A stretch of DNA of 32,104 nt from Paludibacteraceae bacterium (GTDB lineage Bacteria > Bacteroidota > Bacteroidia > Bacteroidales > Paludibacteraceae): contig JAFUEI010000015.1 in assembly GCA_017464025.1 (NCBI GenBank), forward strand, positions 1 through 32,104. The letters are read 5' to 3'. Positions 7,436 through 14,358 of this stretch are shown here, one piece after another (the stretch's first letter is position 1; the number at the start of each line of letters is the position of its first letter). The position numbers were made by a program, and so were the translations under genes. A model generated the notes under the pieces. That model worked only from the letters and a program-made list of their open reading frames with translations. It did no database searches and was not told where the DNA came from.

Positions 7436-9879
7436 TGCTCTTCGACGTCATACTTCCTCTGGCTTTTGAGGGGGTGTTGACTTACAATATCCCCGATGAA
7501 ACCGCCCTTTCCGATACCTGGGAAGGGCGGCGCGTGCTGGTGCAGGTAGGGCGGAAGAAGGTATATACGGGCATTGTATGGCGGCAGCATACCGACCCGC
7601 TGTCAGACGAGGTGGAAGTGAAAGACATACTGGCCCCGATAGATGCAACACCGATGGTGACTTCGGTGCAACTGCGGCTGTGGGAGTGGATGGCATCTTA
7701 CTACATGTGCACCTTTGGGGAGGTGATGAAAGCCGCTCTGCCCGCCGCCATCAGGCCCGAGAGCGAGACCCGCGTCCGGAAAGTGGCGGGCTTTGAGAGC
7801 GAGAAGCCTCTGACCGCTACACAACAACGCCTTTTGGATTTATTAGCCGACGGGAAGGAAAAGAGTGTTGATGAGATAGGCCGTATCATAGGGATGAAGC
7901 ATGTGCTTGCTGCTTTGCAGAAGCTGCAGGAGGCCGGGGCCGTGGAGACGGGCGAGCGGGTGAGTGACCCCTACCGCGCCAAGACAGAGGTGCGGCTTCG
8001 CCTTTCTGACGCCTGTGCGGCTTCGGAGCAAACGCTTCATCTTATGTTAGATGCGTTAGAGCGCTCGCCGCGCCAACAGCAACTGATGCTGGCATTTCTG
8101 CACTACAGCGAGGGCGGGCAGCCGGTGCGCCGTGACGAGCTGCTGGCCTTGACCGGCATATCCGCTTCCGTATTGAAGGGCCTTACAGACAAGGGACTAC
8201 TCATACAGGAGAAACACACCGTAGGGCGGCTGAAGACCGTTGAGTGCGTGCGTCCGCCCAGTCCGCTTACCGCTGTGCAACAAGAGGCCTTGAGGCAGAC
8301 GGAAGAGGAATGGAAGCAGCACGATGTGGTGTTGCTTCACGGCGTGACGGGCAGCGGGAAGACGGAGCTGTATATCCACCTTATCAAGCAGATGCTGGAG
8401 CGCGGGGAGCAGGTGCTCTATTTAGTGCCAGAGATAGCCCTTACCACCCAACTTACGGAGCGCCTGCGTGCAGTGTTCGGTCCGCAGCTGTCGGTGTATC
8501 ACTCGCGCTTCACGGACAACGAGCGGGTGGAGACCTACCGCAGTCTGCTTGCCTCCGGCGGCGGGCGGCTTGTGCTTGGCGTGCGCTCTTCCGTGTTTCT
8601 TCCGTTTACTGCATTGGGTCTTGTGATTGTGGACGAGGAGCATGACAGCAGCTACAAGCAGCAGGATCCGGCCCCCCGTTATCATGCGCGCAACACGGCC
8701 GTGATGCTGGCCCGTATGACAGGGGCCAAGGTGCTGTTAGGCACAGCGACGCCTGCCGTGGAGACTTACTACAATGCGCAGCAGGGCAAATACGGCTTGG
8801 TGGAGCTGACGGAGCGGCACGGCGGCCTGCAGCTGCCTGCGATACGGTTGATAGATACGAAGCGGCAGTATCACCGCAAGGAGATGCAGGGTCACTTCGC
8901 CGACCCGTTAGTAAGCAGAATGGCCGATGAAATCGGGCGTAAGAAACAGATTATTGTCTTTCAGAACCGGCGCGGCTATGCCCCATGGACAGAGTGTCCG
9001 GCGTGTGCCTGGGTGCCGCGGTGCGTCAATTGCGACGTGAGCCTGACGCTTCACCGGCGTCAGAATGTGTTGAGTTGTCATTACTGCGGTTACACGATAC
9101 CTGTACCAACCGTTTGTCCAGCCTGCGGGCAGGCTGCTCCTTGTGACAGGGGCATAGGCACCGAGAAAGCGGAGGATGAGCTTCGTGAACTCTTCCCTCA
9201 GGCCCGTATCGCGCGTATGGACCTTGACACGACCCGCAACAGGAGCGGCTACCAGCGGCTGATAGACGACTTTGCCGCCCACCGCACCGATATACTGGTA
9301 GGCACGCAGATGGTGACAAAGGGTCTGCATTTCGACGATGTGAGCACGGTAGCGGTGCTGAATGCCGACAGTCTGGTAAACAAGCCTGACTTCCGAAGTA
9401 CGGAGACGGCCTTTCAGATGCTGGAGCAGGTGAGCGGCCGAGCAGGCAGAACGGGGGAGCAGGGCGAGGTGTATATACAGACATCCTGCCCGGACAACGA
9501 TCTCTACCGCCGCGTGGCACTGCATGACTACAAAGGGCTGTATGCCAAGCAGATAGTAGAGCGCAGCGACTTCAAGTATCCGCCCTTCTACCGGCTGCTG
9601 TCGGTAAGCGTGAAGCACCGCGACCAGAAGAAGGCAGAGGCCGTGGCCGCCGCCTTGCAAGCAAAGCTGCAGGCCGTGTTCACCCACCGGTGCTCACGCG
9701 TGACCGAGCCGGCCGTGGGCAGGCTGCAGAACATGTATATCCGGCATATCCTGCTGAAGATAGAGGCCTCGGCTCCGGCCGGCAAGGCCAAGGAGCTGCT
9801 TAAGGAAGAGATAAGACGGATCCGTCAGACCGCAGACGGGAAGAGTGCGGTAATCTATGTGGATGTTGACCCGGTATAG
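7435..9879 (+). CDS. priA: Primosomal protein N' (PriA replication-restart helicase)
   Basis: An 814-residue superfamily 2 DNA helicase that recognises abandoned replication forks and helps reload the replicative helicase. The N-terminal DNA-binding region (about 1-100) begins with the typical LFDVILPLAFEGVLTYNIP. It is followed by a winged-helix region, then Walker A GVTGSGKTE (residues 303-311) and the DEEH box (400-403). The PriA-specific zinc-binding insertion lies at about residues 519-565 with paired cysteines CPAC, CVNC, CHYC and CPAC. The later helicase motifs GTQMVTKGLHFDDV and QVSGRAGRTGEQG follow. Length is normal for Bacteroidota PriA. It overlaps tdk by one base and is followed 6 bp later by the CPBP protease gene. 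Confidence 0.97.
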   Translation: MLFDVILPLAFEGVLTYNIPDETALSDTWEGRRVLVQVGRKKVYTGIVWRQHTDPLSDEVEVKDILAPIDATPMVTSVQLRLWEWMASYYMCTFGEVMKAALPAAIRPESETRVRKVAGFESEKPLTATQQRLLDLLADGKEKSVDEIGRIIGMKHVLAALQKLQEAGAVETGERVSDPYRAKTEVRLRLSDACAASEQTLHLMLDALERSPRQQQLMLAFLHYSEGGQPVRRDELLALTGISASVLKGLTDKGLLIQEKHTVGRLKTVECVRPPSPLTAVQQEALRQTEEEWKQHDVVLLHGVTGSGKTELYIHLIKQMLERGEQVLYLVPEIALTTQLTERLRAVFGPQLSVYHSRFTDNERVETYRSLLASGGGRLVLGVRSSVFLPFTALGLVIVDEEHDSSYKQQDPAPRYHARNTAVMLARMTGAKVLLGTATPAVETYYNAQQGKYGLVELTERHGGLQLPAIRLIDTKRQYHRKEMQGHFADPLVSRMADEIGRKKQIIVFQNRRGYAPWTECPACAWVPRCVNCDVSLTLHRRQNVLSCHYCGYTIPVPTVCPACGQAAPCDRGIGTEKAEDELRELFPQARIARMDLDTTRNRSGYQRLIDDFAAHRTDILVGTQMVTKGLHFDDVSTVAVLNADSLVNKPDFRSTETAFQMLEQVSGRAGRTGEQGEVYIQTSCPDNDLYRRVALHDYKGLYAKQIVERSDFKYPPFYRLLSVSVKHRDQKKAEAVAAALQAKLQAVFTHRCSRVTEPAVGRLQNMYIRHILLKIEASAPAGKAKELLKEEIRRIRQTADGKSAVIYVDVDPV

Positions 9880-9885
9880 GTGCGT

Positions 9886-10761
9886 ATGAAACAGATGAAA
9901 GGCATAGCGGCACAGAGCTCCGTATGGTGGAAAGTGTGCCAGTTTGTGATGCTGACGGTGGTGTGCACACTGTTGGCTCTTGGTGTGTGGGCAGCCGTAT
10001 GGCATGGCAGTCAGTCGGTCTTCTCACTGAAGATGATGCAGATGCTGCAGACGACGGGGACCTTCATGCTACCCTGCTTTGCGGGAGCCTACCTATGGAG
10101 CGAAAAGCCGATGGAATGGCTTCATATAGACAGGGGAACGGATTGGCGTGCGGTAGGAGTAGTGGTGGTGCTGATGCTGTGCGCGGTGCCGGGCGTGAAC
10201 CTGTTGGCGTGGCTGAACGGGAAGATGGAGCTGCCGGCTTTTCTGAGCGGGTTGGAAGAACTGATGAAAGCGCAAGAGGAGGCAGCGGGAGAACTGACGG
10301 AGCGCTTCATACGCGCCGATTCCATCGGTGAATTGCTGCTTAACGTCTGCCTCATGGCCCTGCTGCCCGCTTTCAGCGAGGAGTTGTGCTTCCGCGGGAC
10401 GCTCTTCACGCTGTTTTCGGGAAAAGGCAACCGCCACGTAGCCCTATGGGCTGTGGCTATTCTGTTCTCGGCCATTCATTTCCAATTCTACGGTTTCGTG
10501 CCGCGCATGCTGTTGGGGGCACTCTTCGGCTATATGCTGTTGTGGAGCGGAAGCCTCTGGTTGCCAGTGTTAGCACATTTCGTGAACAACTGCACGGCCG
10601 TGGTGCTGTATAACCTATACTATATGCGGGGCCGGAATACGGACGAGATTGACATGTTCGGCACAGAGGATACATGGTGGGCAGGCATCCTGAGTCTGCT
10701 ACTTACAGCCGTGCTGATTGCCGTGCTGCACCGAGTGCTGCATTCTTCCCGCCGCGCCTGA
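9886..10761 (+). CDS. CPBP family intramembrane glutamic endopeptidase
   Basis: A 291-residue multi-pass membrane protein of the CPBP/Abi family (Rce1-like proteases). All three family motifs are present: EELCFRG with E165, E166 and R170; HFQFY with H198; and HFVNN with H231 and N234/N235. Hydrophobic segments near residues 12-32, 40-60, 80-100 and through 140-290 suggest six to eight membrane helices. Members cleave within or next to the membrane; some act in bacteriocin self-immunity or signalling, and the substrate here is unknown. The ATG at 9886 is preferred over the GTG six bases upstream. It follows priA by 6 bp and is the last gene of the tdk-priA cluster; the link looks organisational rather than functional. 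Confidence 0.92.
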   Translation: MKQMKGIAAQSSVWWKVCQFVMLTVVCTLLALGVWAAVWHGSQSVFSLKMMQMLQTTGTFMLPCFAGAYLWSEKPMEWLHIDRGTDWRAVGVVVVLMLCAVPGVNLLAWLNGKMELPAFLSGLEELMKAQEEAAGELTERFIRADSIGELLLNVCLMALLPAFSEELCFRGTLFTLFSGKGNRHVALWAVAILFSAIHFQFYGFVPRMLLGALFGYMLLWSGSLWLPVLAHFVNNCTAVVLYNLYYMRGRNTDEIDMFGTEDTWWAGILSLLLTAVLIAVLHRVLHSSRRA

Positions 10762-10865
10762 GAAAAGAAAAGGCTTACTTATACTAAGGGGTGTATATGG
10801 AGTATATAGAGTATATGGAGTAAAATATAGACATTTAATGTTTAATTGATTTACTATTTAATTGT
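10762..10865. other. Intergenic gap with 9-bp tandem repeat
   Basis: An AT-rich 104-bp gap. It carries three tandem copies of a 9-mer (GTATATGGA, GTATATAGA, GTATATGGA at 10793-10819) and a degenerate fourth. No clear TAnnTTTG promoter or strong hairpin is visible, so the promoter of the downstream regulator is not identified. Confidence 0.6.
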
Positions 10866-12371
10866 ATGGTTATGGAAGAAAAACGTGTATTTCTGAATGG
10901 GCCGGTGGTGTCCGGATGGGTGATAAGCGTACTGATGGGGGTGATGATGGTGGTGATGGCGGGATGTGCGGGGGGATGGAAGGGTGAGGCGCGGTACCGG
11001 ATAGGGGTGAGCCAGTGTTTGGACGACGCATGGCGTCAGAAGATGAACTATGAGATGGAGCGTGAGCTGCTGCTTCATCCGGACATGATGCTGTCGCGGC
11101 GTATAGCGTACGGCAGCAACGCGTTGCAGTGCGCGCAGATAGACAGCTTCGTGAGCGAGCGTGTGGACCTGCTGATAGTGAGTCCGAACGAGGCGGAAGA
11201 GGTGAAGCCGGCGGTGACGCGTGCGTACAGGGCGGGGATACCGGTGATAGTGGCGGACCGGAGAGTGACCGGCGAGGAATGGACGGCGTTTATAGGCGGT
11301 GACAACTACAAGGTGGGTCAGCTGATGGCCCGCTGGATACGTGAGAAGAAGCCTGTGCACGTGCTGGAAGTGGCGGGTCTGCCGGGTTCGACGCCGGCCA
11401 CGCTGCGTCACAAAGGCATGACAGACGGTTTGCCGGAGGGCATAGAGGTGCACAGCGTGATGGGGAGCTGGTACAGAGAGGAAGCGTATGCGGTGGTGTC
11501 GGACTACCTGGCAAAACAGGGCGAGGCGGATGTGATAGTGGCGCATAACGACCTGATGGCGATAGGTGCGGCGGAGGCCGTGCGTGACAGCAAGCGCTAT
11601 GTGGGGCGTAAGATACCCATCATGGGTGTGGACGGCATCAAGCCCGGCTTGCAGGCGATAGTGGACGGTCTGACGGAGTGCACGGCGACGTATTCGTCGC
11701 GGGGTGACATGGTGATAGACGCAGCGGCGCGCATACTGCACGGCGAGCCTTACGTGCGCGACACGGTGTTGGAGACGACATTAGTGGACATAAAGGCAGC
11801 GTATCCGATGCTTCGGCAGGACGAGGCGATTACACGGGACTTGGAGACGCTGCATCTGGTACAGACCCAATCGGAGAACCGGTGGAAGCAACTGAAGCAG
11901 GACAAGAGGATATTGTTCCTGTGTTTAGTCGTCTCTTTTGTTCTGCTGCTGCTGGCTTTCGGGTATATCATCTTCCGGCAGAGCCGGTTGCAGACGGAGA
12001 TAAAGCAGGAGATACTGCCGCAGCTGGAGACGATGCAGGAGGCCATTCAGCTGAGCCGCAGGGACGAGGCCTTTGCGGAGCGCATGAAGCAAATTGTTGA
12101 CGAGCACGTGACGGACCCGAACCTGAATGTGGAGTATTTGGGGTCGATGCTCCAGCTGAGCCGGACGCAGTTGTTCAGGCGCGTGAAGGCGGTGACGGGG
12201 AAGGGGCCGTTGGACTATATCCGAGAACGGCGGCTGATACGGGCGGACCAGCTGCTCTACACGACGGACATGACGATACAGCAGGTGGCGCTGGAGATGT
12301 GCTTCTCGTCGGCGAGTTATTTCTCGAAGTGCTACAAGGAGTATTTCGGACATCTGCCAAGCGAGCGGTGA
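10866..12371 (+). CDS. Membrane-spanning one-component regulator: periplasmic binding domain, TM helix, AraC-type HTH
   Basis: A 501-residue protein. The N-terminus has one hydrophobic segment (about 14-33) ending in a lipobox-like VMAGC (C34), acting as a signal or anchor. Residues 43-320 resemble the type I periplasmic binding fold of LacI/ribose-binding proteins (RIGVSQCLDDAWRQKM, DLLIVSPNEAEEVKPAV, GIPVIVADR, FIGGDNYKVGQLMA, VIVAHNDLMAIGA, IPIMGVDG). A single transmembrane helix follows at about 349-372, then a short linker and an AraC/XylS DNA-binding domain (about 400-501) ending with the signature ASYFSKCYKEYFGHLPSER. The layout matches the sensor and DNA-binding ends of Bacteroidota hybrid two-component regulators but has no kinase or receiver domain. 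It probably senses a periplasmic sugar-like ligand and acts on DNA from the membrane; the targets are unknown. The sense strand is strikingly G-rich. An alternative start is the ATG at 10872. Confidence 0.88.
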   Translation: MVMEEKRVFLNGPVVSGWVISVLMGVMMVVMAGCAGGWKGEARYRIGVSQCLDDAWRQKMNYEMERELLLHPDMMLSRRIAYGSNALQCAQIDSFVSERVDLLIVSPNEAEEVKPAVTRAYRAGIPVIVADRRVTGEEWTAFIGGDNYKVGQLMARWIREKKPVHVLEVAGLPGSTPATLRHKGMTDGLPEGIEVHSVMGSWYREEAYAVVSDYLAKQGEADVIVAHNDLMAIGAAEAVRDSKRYVGRKIPIMGVDGIKPGLQAIVDGLTECTATYSSRGDMVIDAAARILHGEPYVRDTVLETTLVDIKAAYPMLRQDEAITRDLETLHLVQTQSENRWKQLKQDKRILFLCLVVSFVLLLLAFGYIIFRQSRLQTEIKQEILPQLETMQEAIQLSRRDEAFAERMKQIVDEHVTDPNLNVEYLGSMLQLSRTQLFRRVKAVTGKGPLDYIRERRLIRADQLLYTTDMTIQQVALEMCFSSASYFSKCYKEYFGHLPSER

Positions 12372-12443
12372 GCGAAGGAGAGGGGGGAGATTGGGGGAGA
12401 GGTGAGATTGGCGGGTGTTTTTTTAAGATAATAACGGGGTTTA

Positions 12444-12475
12444 TTTGCAAGATTTAATAAAAAGGCGTAACTTTG
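12444..12475 (+). promoter_or_regulatory. Bacteroidetes-type promoter in the non-coding region
   Basis: TTTG (12444-12447) and TAACTTTG (12468-12475) with a 20-bp spacer match the consensus fully. The first plausible coding start downstream is at 12916, so it implies either a leader of about 430 nt for the DUF4105 gene or a small RNA. Confidence 0.75.
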
Positions 12476-12601
12476 CACGCTTTTAGGGGGGTATGCGGTT
12501 TGCCTTAGCCGAGAGAGGGGAATAGGGGGAAAATAGGAGGGGTGGAAAATAAGGTCCGCATGAATGAGACAGCGTGAATAGGAAGAATGAGGGAGCGAGA
12601 C

Positions 12602-12624
12602 ATAAAAAAGGGAGCGAGGCTCCC
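12602..12624 (-). terminator. Second minus-strand intrinsic terminator
   Basis: On the minus strand, stem GGGAGC, loop CTC and stem GCTCCC are followed by six T (complement of 12604-12609). The stem is short but the T-run is well placed. Confidence 0.6.
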
Positions 12625-12632
12625 TGCATAAA

Positions 12633-12661
12633 CAAAAAAAGCTACATGCAGAACATGTAGC
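12633..12661 (-). terminator. First minus-strand intrinsic terminator
   Basis: On the minus strand, GCTACATG and CATGTAGC form an 8-bp stem with a 5-nt loop, followed directly by seven T. This is a textbook intrinsic terminator for a transcript coming from the right, yet no minus-strand gene is recognisable there. Confidence 0.75.
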
Positions 12662-12744
12662 AAACAAACGGACGACAGAATGAAACACGGGGGGGGAGAT
12701 TGGTGAGGCGGGAGGACAGCGGAAACGTCGGGCGTCTGAGGACC

Positions 12745-12779
12745 GCTGTCGGGATATTATCCCGACACAATGGACGCTG
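12745..12779. repeat. 35-bp direct repeat with perfect palindrome, copy 1
   Basis: Identical to 12817-12851. Contains a perfect inverted repeat with arms TGTCGGGATA and TATCCCGACA around a single central base, followed by CAATGGACGCTG. Confidence 0.92.
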
Positions 12780-12816
12780 ATCAGGCCAATGATGCGCGTG
12801 TGACCTCGGAGACGGA

Positions 12817-12851
12817 GCTGTCGGGATATTATCCCGACACAATGGACGCTG
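12817..12851. repeat. 35-bp direct repeat with perfect palindrome, copy 2
   Basis: Second identical copy, 72 bp from the first. Its last bases begin a 22-bp imperfect tandem repeat (GGACGCTGGTAGTCTGA at 12844 and GGACGCTGATAGTCTGA at 12866). Confidence 0.92.
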
Positions 12852-12915
12852 GTAGTCTGATGGAAGGACGCTGATAGTCTGACGTAAGGGATGCAAGAAT
12901 AGAAGAAAGGGGCGT

Positions 12916-14229
12916 ATGGTACGGCGATGGTGCGTGATATTGTTTGTGCTGGCTGTGAGCAGCCAGCTACAGGTATGCCCGGAGGAAGGGAATACTTCTC
13001 GGGAGGGGATTACTTTGCAGGAGGGGAATACTTCTCCGGAGGGGATTGTTTTACGGGAGGGGGATGCTATTCAGGAGGGGATTGGGTTGGCGGAGCAGGG
13101 GAGAATGGAGGAGCCGGACAGGTTGGCGGAGGGGTTTGAGCGGGTGAGTCTGGTGGTGGCGGAGCCGGGGAGCGTGCTGTACACGATATTGGGACATGCG
13201 TGTCTGCACATGGAGTGTCCGTATTACGGGATAGACTACATATACAGCTATGAGAGTGAGGATGTAAGGGGAAAGGTGGGGCGTTTTCTGCTGAACGACC
13301 TGAAGATGGGGATGTACTATATAACTCCGAAGGAGTATATAGAAGACAACAGGCGCGAGGGCCGAGGTGTGGCGAAGTACAGGCTGAACCTGCCGGCGGA
13401 GGTGGAGATGGAGCTGTGGCGGGTATTGGACGAGCGGGTGGATGAAGGCAGCGAGTTGGAATATGACTACATAAAAAGGGGCTGCACGATATCGATTGTC
13501 CATAATTTAGACATAGCTGTGGCAGCCGCCAACCGCCTGCACGAGGAGCCGGTATATACACTCAGATACCCGAAATGGGACAAGGGCTTTGACCGGACAC
13601 TGCGCGAGATTGTGTATGACAACGCCCCCAAGGGGTGGCAATTGTTTTACGCGATGACCTTAGTAGGCGGGCAGGTGGACAACCCGAATCTGAAGAAGAA
13701 AGACAAGCTGATCATACCGTCGGACCTTGTGAGGATATGGAAGCAAACGACGATAAACGACATACCGCTGATAACGGAGGAGCCGGAAGAACTGCTGCCG
13801 GCGGAGCACAGGTATCAGGGCGAGGCATTTACGCCGTTGCATGCGTCGCTGATTGTATTATTGTTAGCGATAGTGGGGCTGTTTTGTAAGAAGCCGTATG
13901 TTGACTGGTGCATCCTCGGTTTGCAGACGGCGCTGGGCTGCCTGATGGTGTGGCTGCTTGTGATGCCGATAGCAGGTTCGGAGTGGAGCTGGCTGATTAT
14001 CCCCTTCAATCCGCTGCCGGCGATATGCTGGAGATGGAGACGGTATTGGGCGCTACCATACGCGGTCGTGATTGCTGTATGGTGTATCGGTATGGTGTTG
14101 GCACCGCACAGGTTGGTGGAATATGCGCATCTGGTTCTGGCTGCCAGTTTTGCGCTTGTATTGGTGAAAACCCTCTTCGGTTCCCCCACAGGGGGAAGGA
14201 AACCATGCGGGTGTGAGGCAAGAACTTGA
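12916..14229 (+). CDS. DUF4105 / Lnb-like membrane protein
   Basis: A 437-residue protein. Residues 1-20 are a signal sequence. Residues 24-71 are a minisatellite-encoded repeat (EGNTSREGITLQ and variants). Residues 75-300 match the DUF4105 family, now also called the Lnb N-terminal periplasmic domain: PGSVLYTILGHACLH with H94, YGIDYIYSYESEDV, GMYYITPKEYIEDNRREGRGV, and C190 in KRGCTISIVHNLD. His and Cys are the expected catalytic pair of this NlpC/P60-like fold. Residues 312-427 hold about five membrane helices. Lnb of Bacteroides N-acylates lipoproteins, which makes that a reasonable candidate function, but paralogues are common and specificity is not shown by the sequence. The ATG at 12916 has a purine-rich AAAGGGG upstream. 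The giant gene begins 45 bp after its stop. Confidence 0.82.
   Translation: MVRRWCVILFVLAVSSQLQVCPEEGNTSREGITLQEGNTSPEGIVLREGDAIQEGIGLAEQGRMEEPDRLAEGFERVSLVVAEPGSVLYTILGHACLHMECPYYGIDYIYSYESEDVRGKVGRFLLNDLKMGMYYITPKEYIEDNRREGRGVAKYRLNLPAEVEMELWRVLDERVDEGSELEYDYIKRGCTISIVHNLDIAVAAANRLHEEPVYTLRYPKWDKGFDRTLREIVYDNAPKGWQLFYAMTLVGGQVDNPNLKKKDKLIIPSDLVRIWKQTTINDIPLITEEPEELLPAEHRYQGEAFTPLHASLIVLLLAIVGLFCKKPYVDWCILGLQTALGCLMVWLLVMPIAGSEWSWLIIPFNPLPAICWRWRRYWALPYAVVIAVWCIGMVLAPHRLVEYAHLVLAASFALVLVKTLFGSPTGGRKPCGCEART
12985..13128 (+). repeat. In-frame 36-bp minisatellite in the DUF4105 gene
   Basis: Units at 12985-13020, 13021-13056 and 13057-13092, with a degenerate fourth at 13093-13128. Each encodes 12 residues of the form EGNTSREGITLQ. 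The length is a multiple of three, so copy-number change would keep the reading frame. Confidence 0.85.
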
Positions 14230-14257
14230 AAATAACAGACTTGAAATAACAGCTTTG
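14226..14257 (+). promoter_or_regulatory. Possible promoter of the giant gene within a small tandem repeat
   Basis: TTG (14226-14228) and CAGCTTTG (14250-14257, one mismatch to TAnnTTTG) are 21 bp apart, giving a start about 10 bp before the ATG at 14275. The region is itself three imperfect copies of ACTTGAAAATAACAG (14224-14266), so the match could be accidental. Confidence 0.35.
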
Positions 14258-14274
14258 AAAATAAATACTCGACT

Positions 14275-14358
14275 ATGAGAACGAGCAAAAGGATATGGGT
14301 GATAGTGCTATTGGCAATCACCGGATTGAGTTTTACAGGCGTTGAAGAAGCGTTGGCC
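14275..14358 (+). other. Signal peptide of the giant protein
   Basis: Residues 1-28: basic start (MRTSKR), hydrophobic core (IWVIVLLAITGLSF) and an ALA cleavage site before GNAYSDG. Indicates Sec export, the first step for T9SS cargo. Confidence 0.88.

Larger units (their letters stand above)
12372..12915. other. 544-bp non-coding region with promoter, repeats and minus-strand terminators
   Basis: No convincing gene lies here. From left to right it holds a purine-rich stretch, a consensus + promoter (12444-12475), two minus-strand intrinsic terminators (12602-12661), two copies of a 35-bp palindrome-bearing repeat (12745-12779, 12817-12851) and a 22-bp tandem repeat (about 12844-12886). A minus-strand ORF of 84 codons covers the repeats and stops inside the first terminator hairpin. 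Its duplicated peptide follows directly from the DNA repeat, so it is not called as a gene. Confidence 0.7.

Noticed and set aside
10854-11741. 295-codon minus-strand ORF opposite the membrane regulator
   Set aside because: Composition is His/Arg/Tyr-rich, as expected for an antisense reading of a G-rich gene, and the plus strand has recognisable domains.
12745-12851. Short CRISPR array
   Set aside because: Only two repeat copies, the interval is a single 37-bp segment, the palindrome is a full perfect inverted repeat, and no cas genes are present.
12642-12896. Minus-strand 84-codon ORF containing a duplicated RPLCRDNIPTA peptide
   Set aside because: The peptide duplication is simply the translated 35-bp DNA repeat, and the ORF has no promoter, no known domain and low-complexity flanks. 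The non-coding palindrome reading is simpler, though the terminators leave some doubt.
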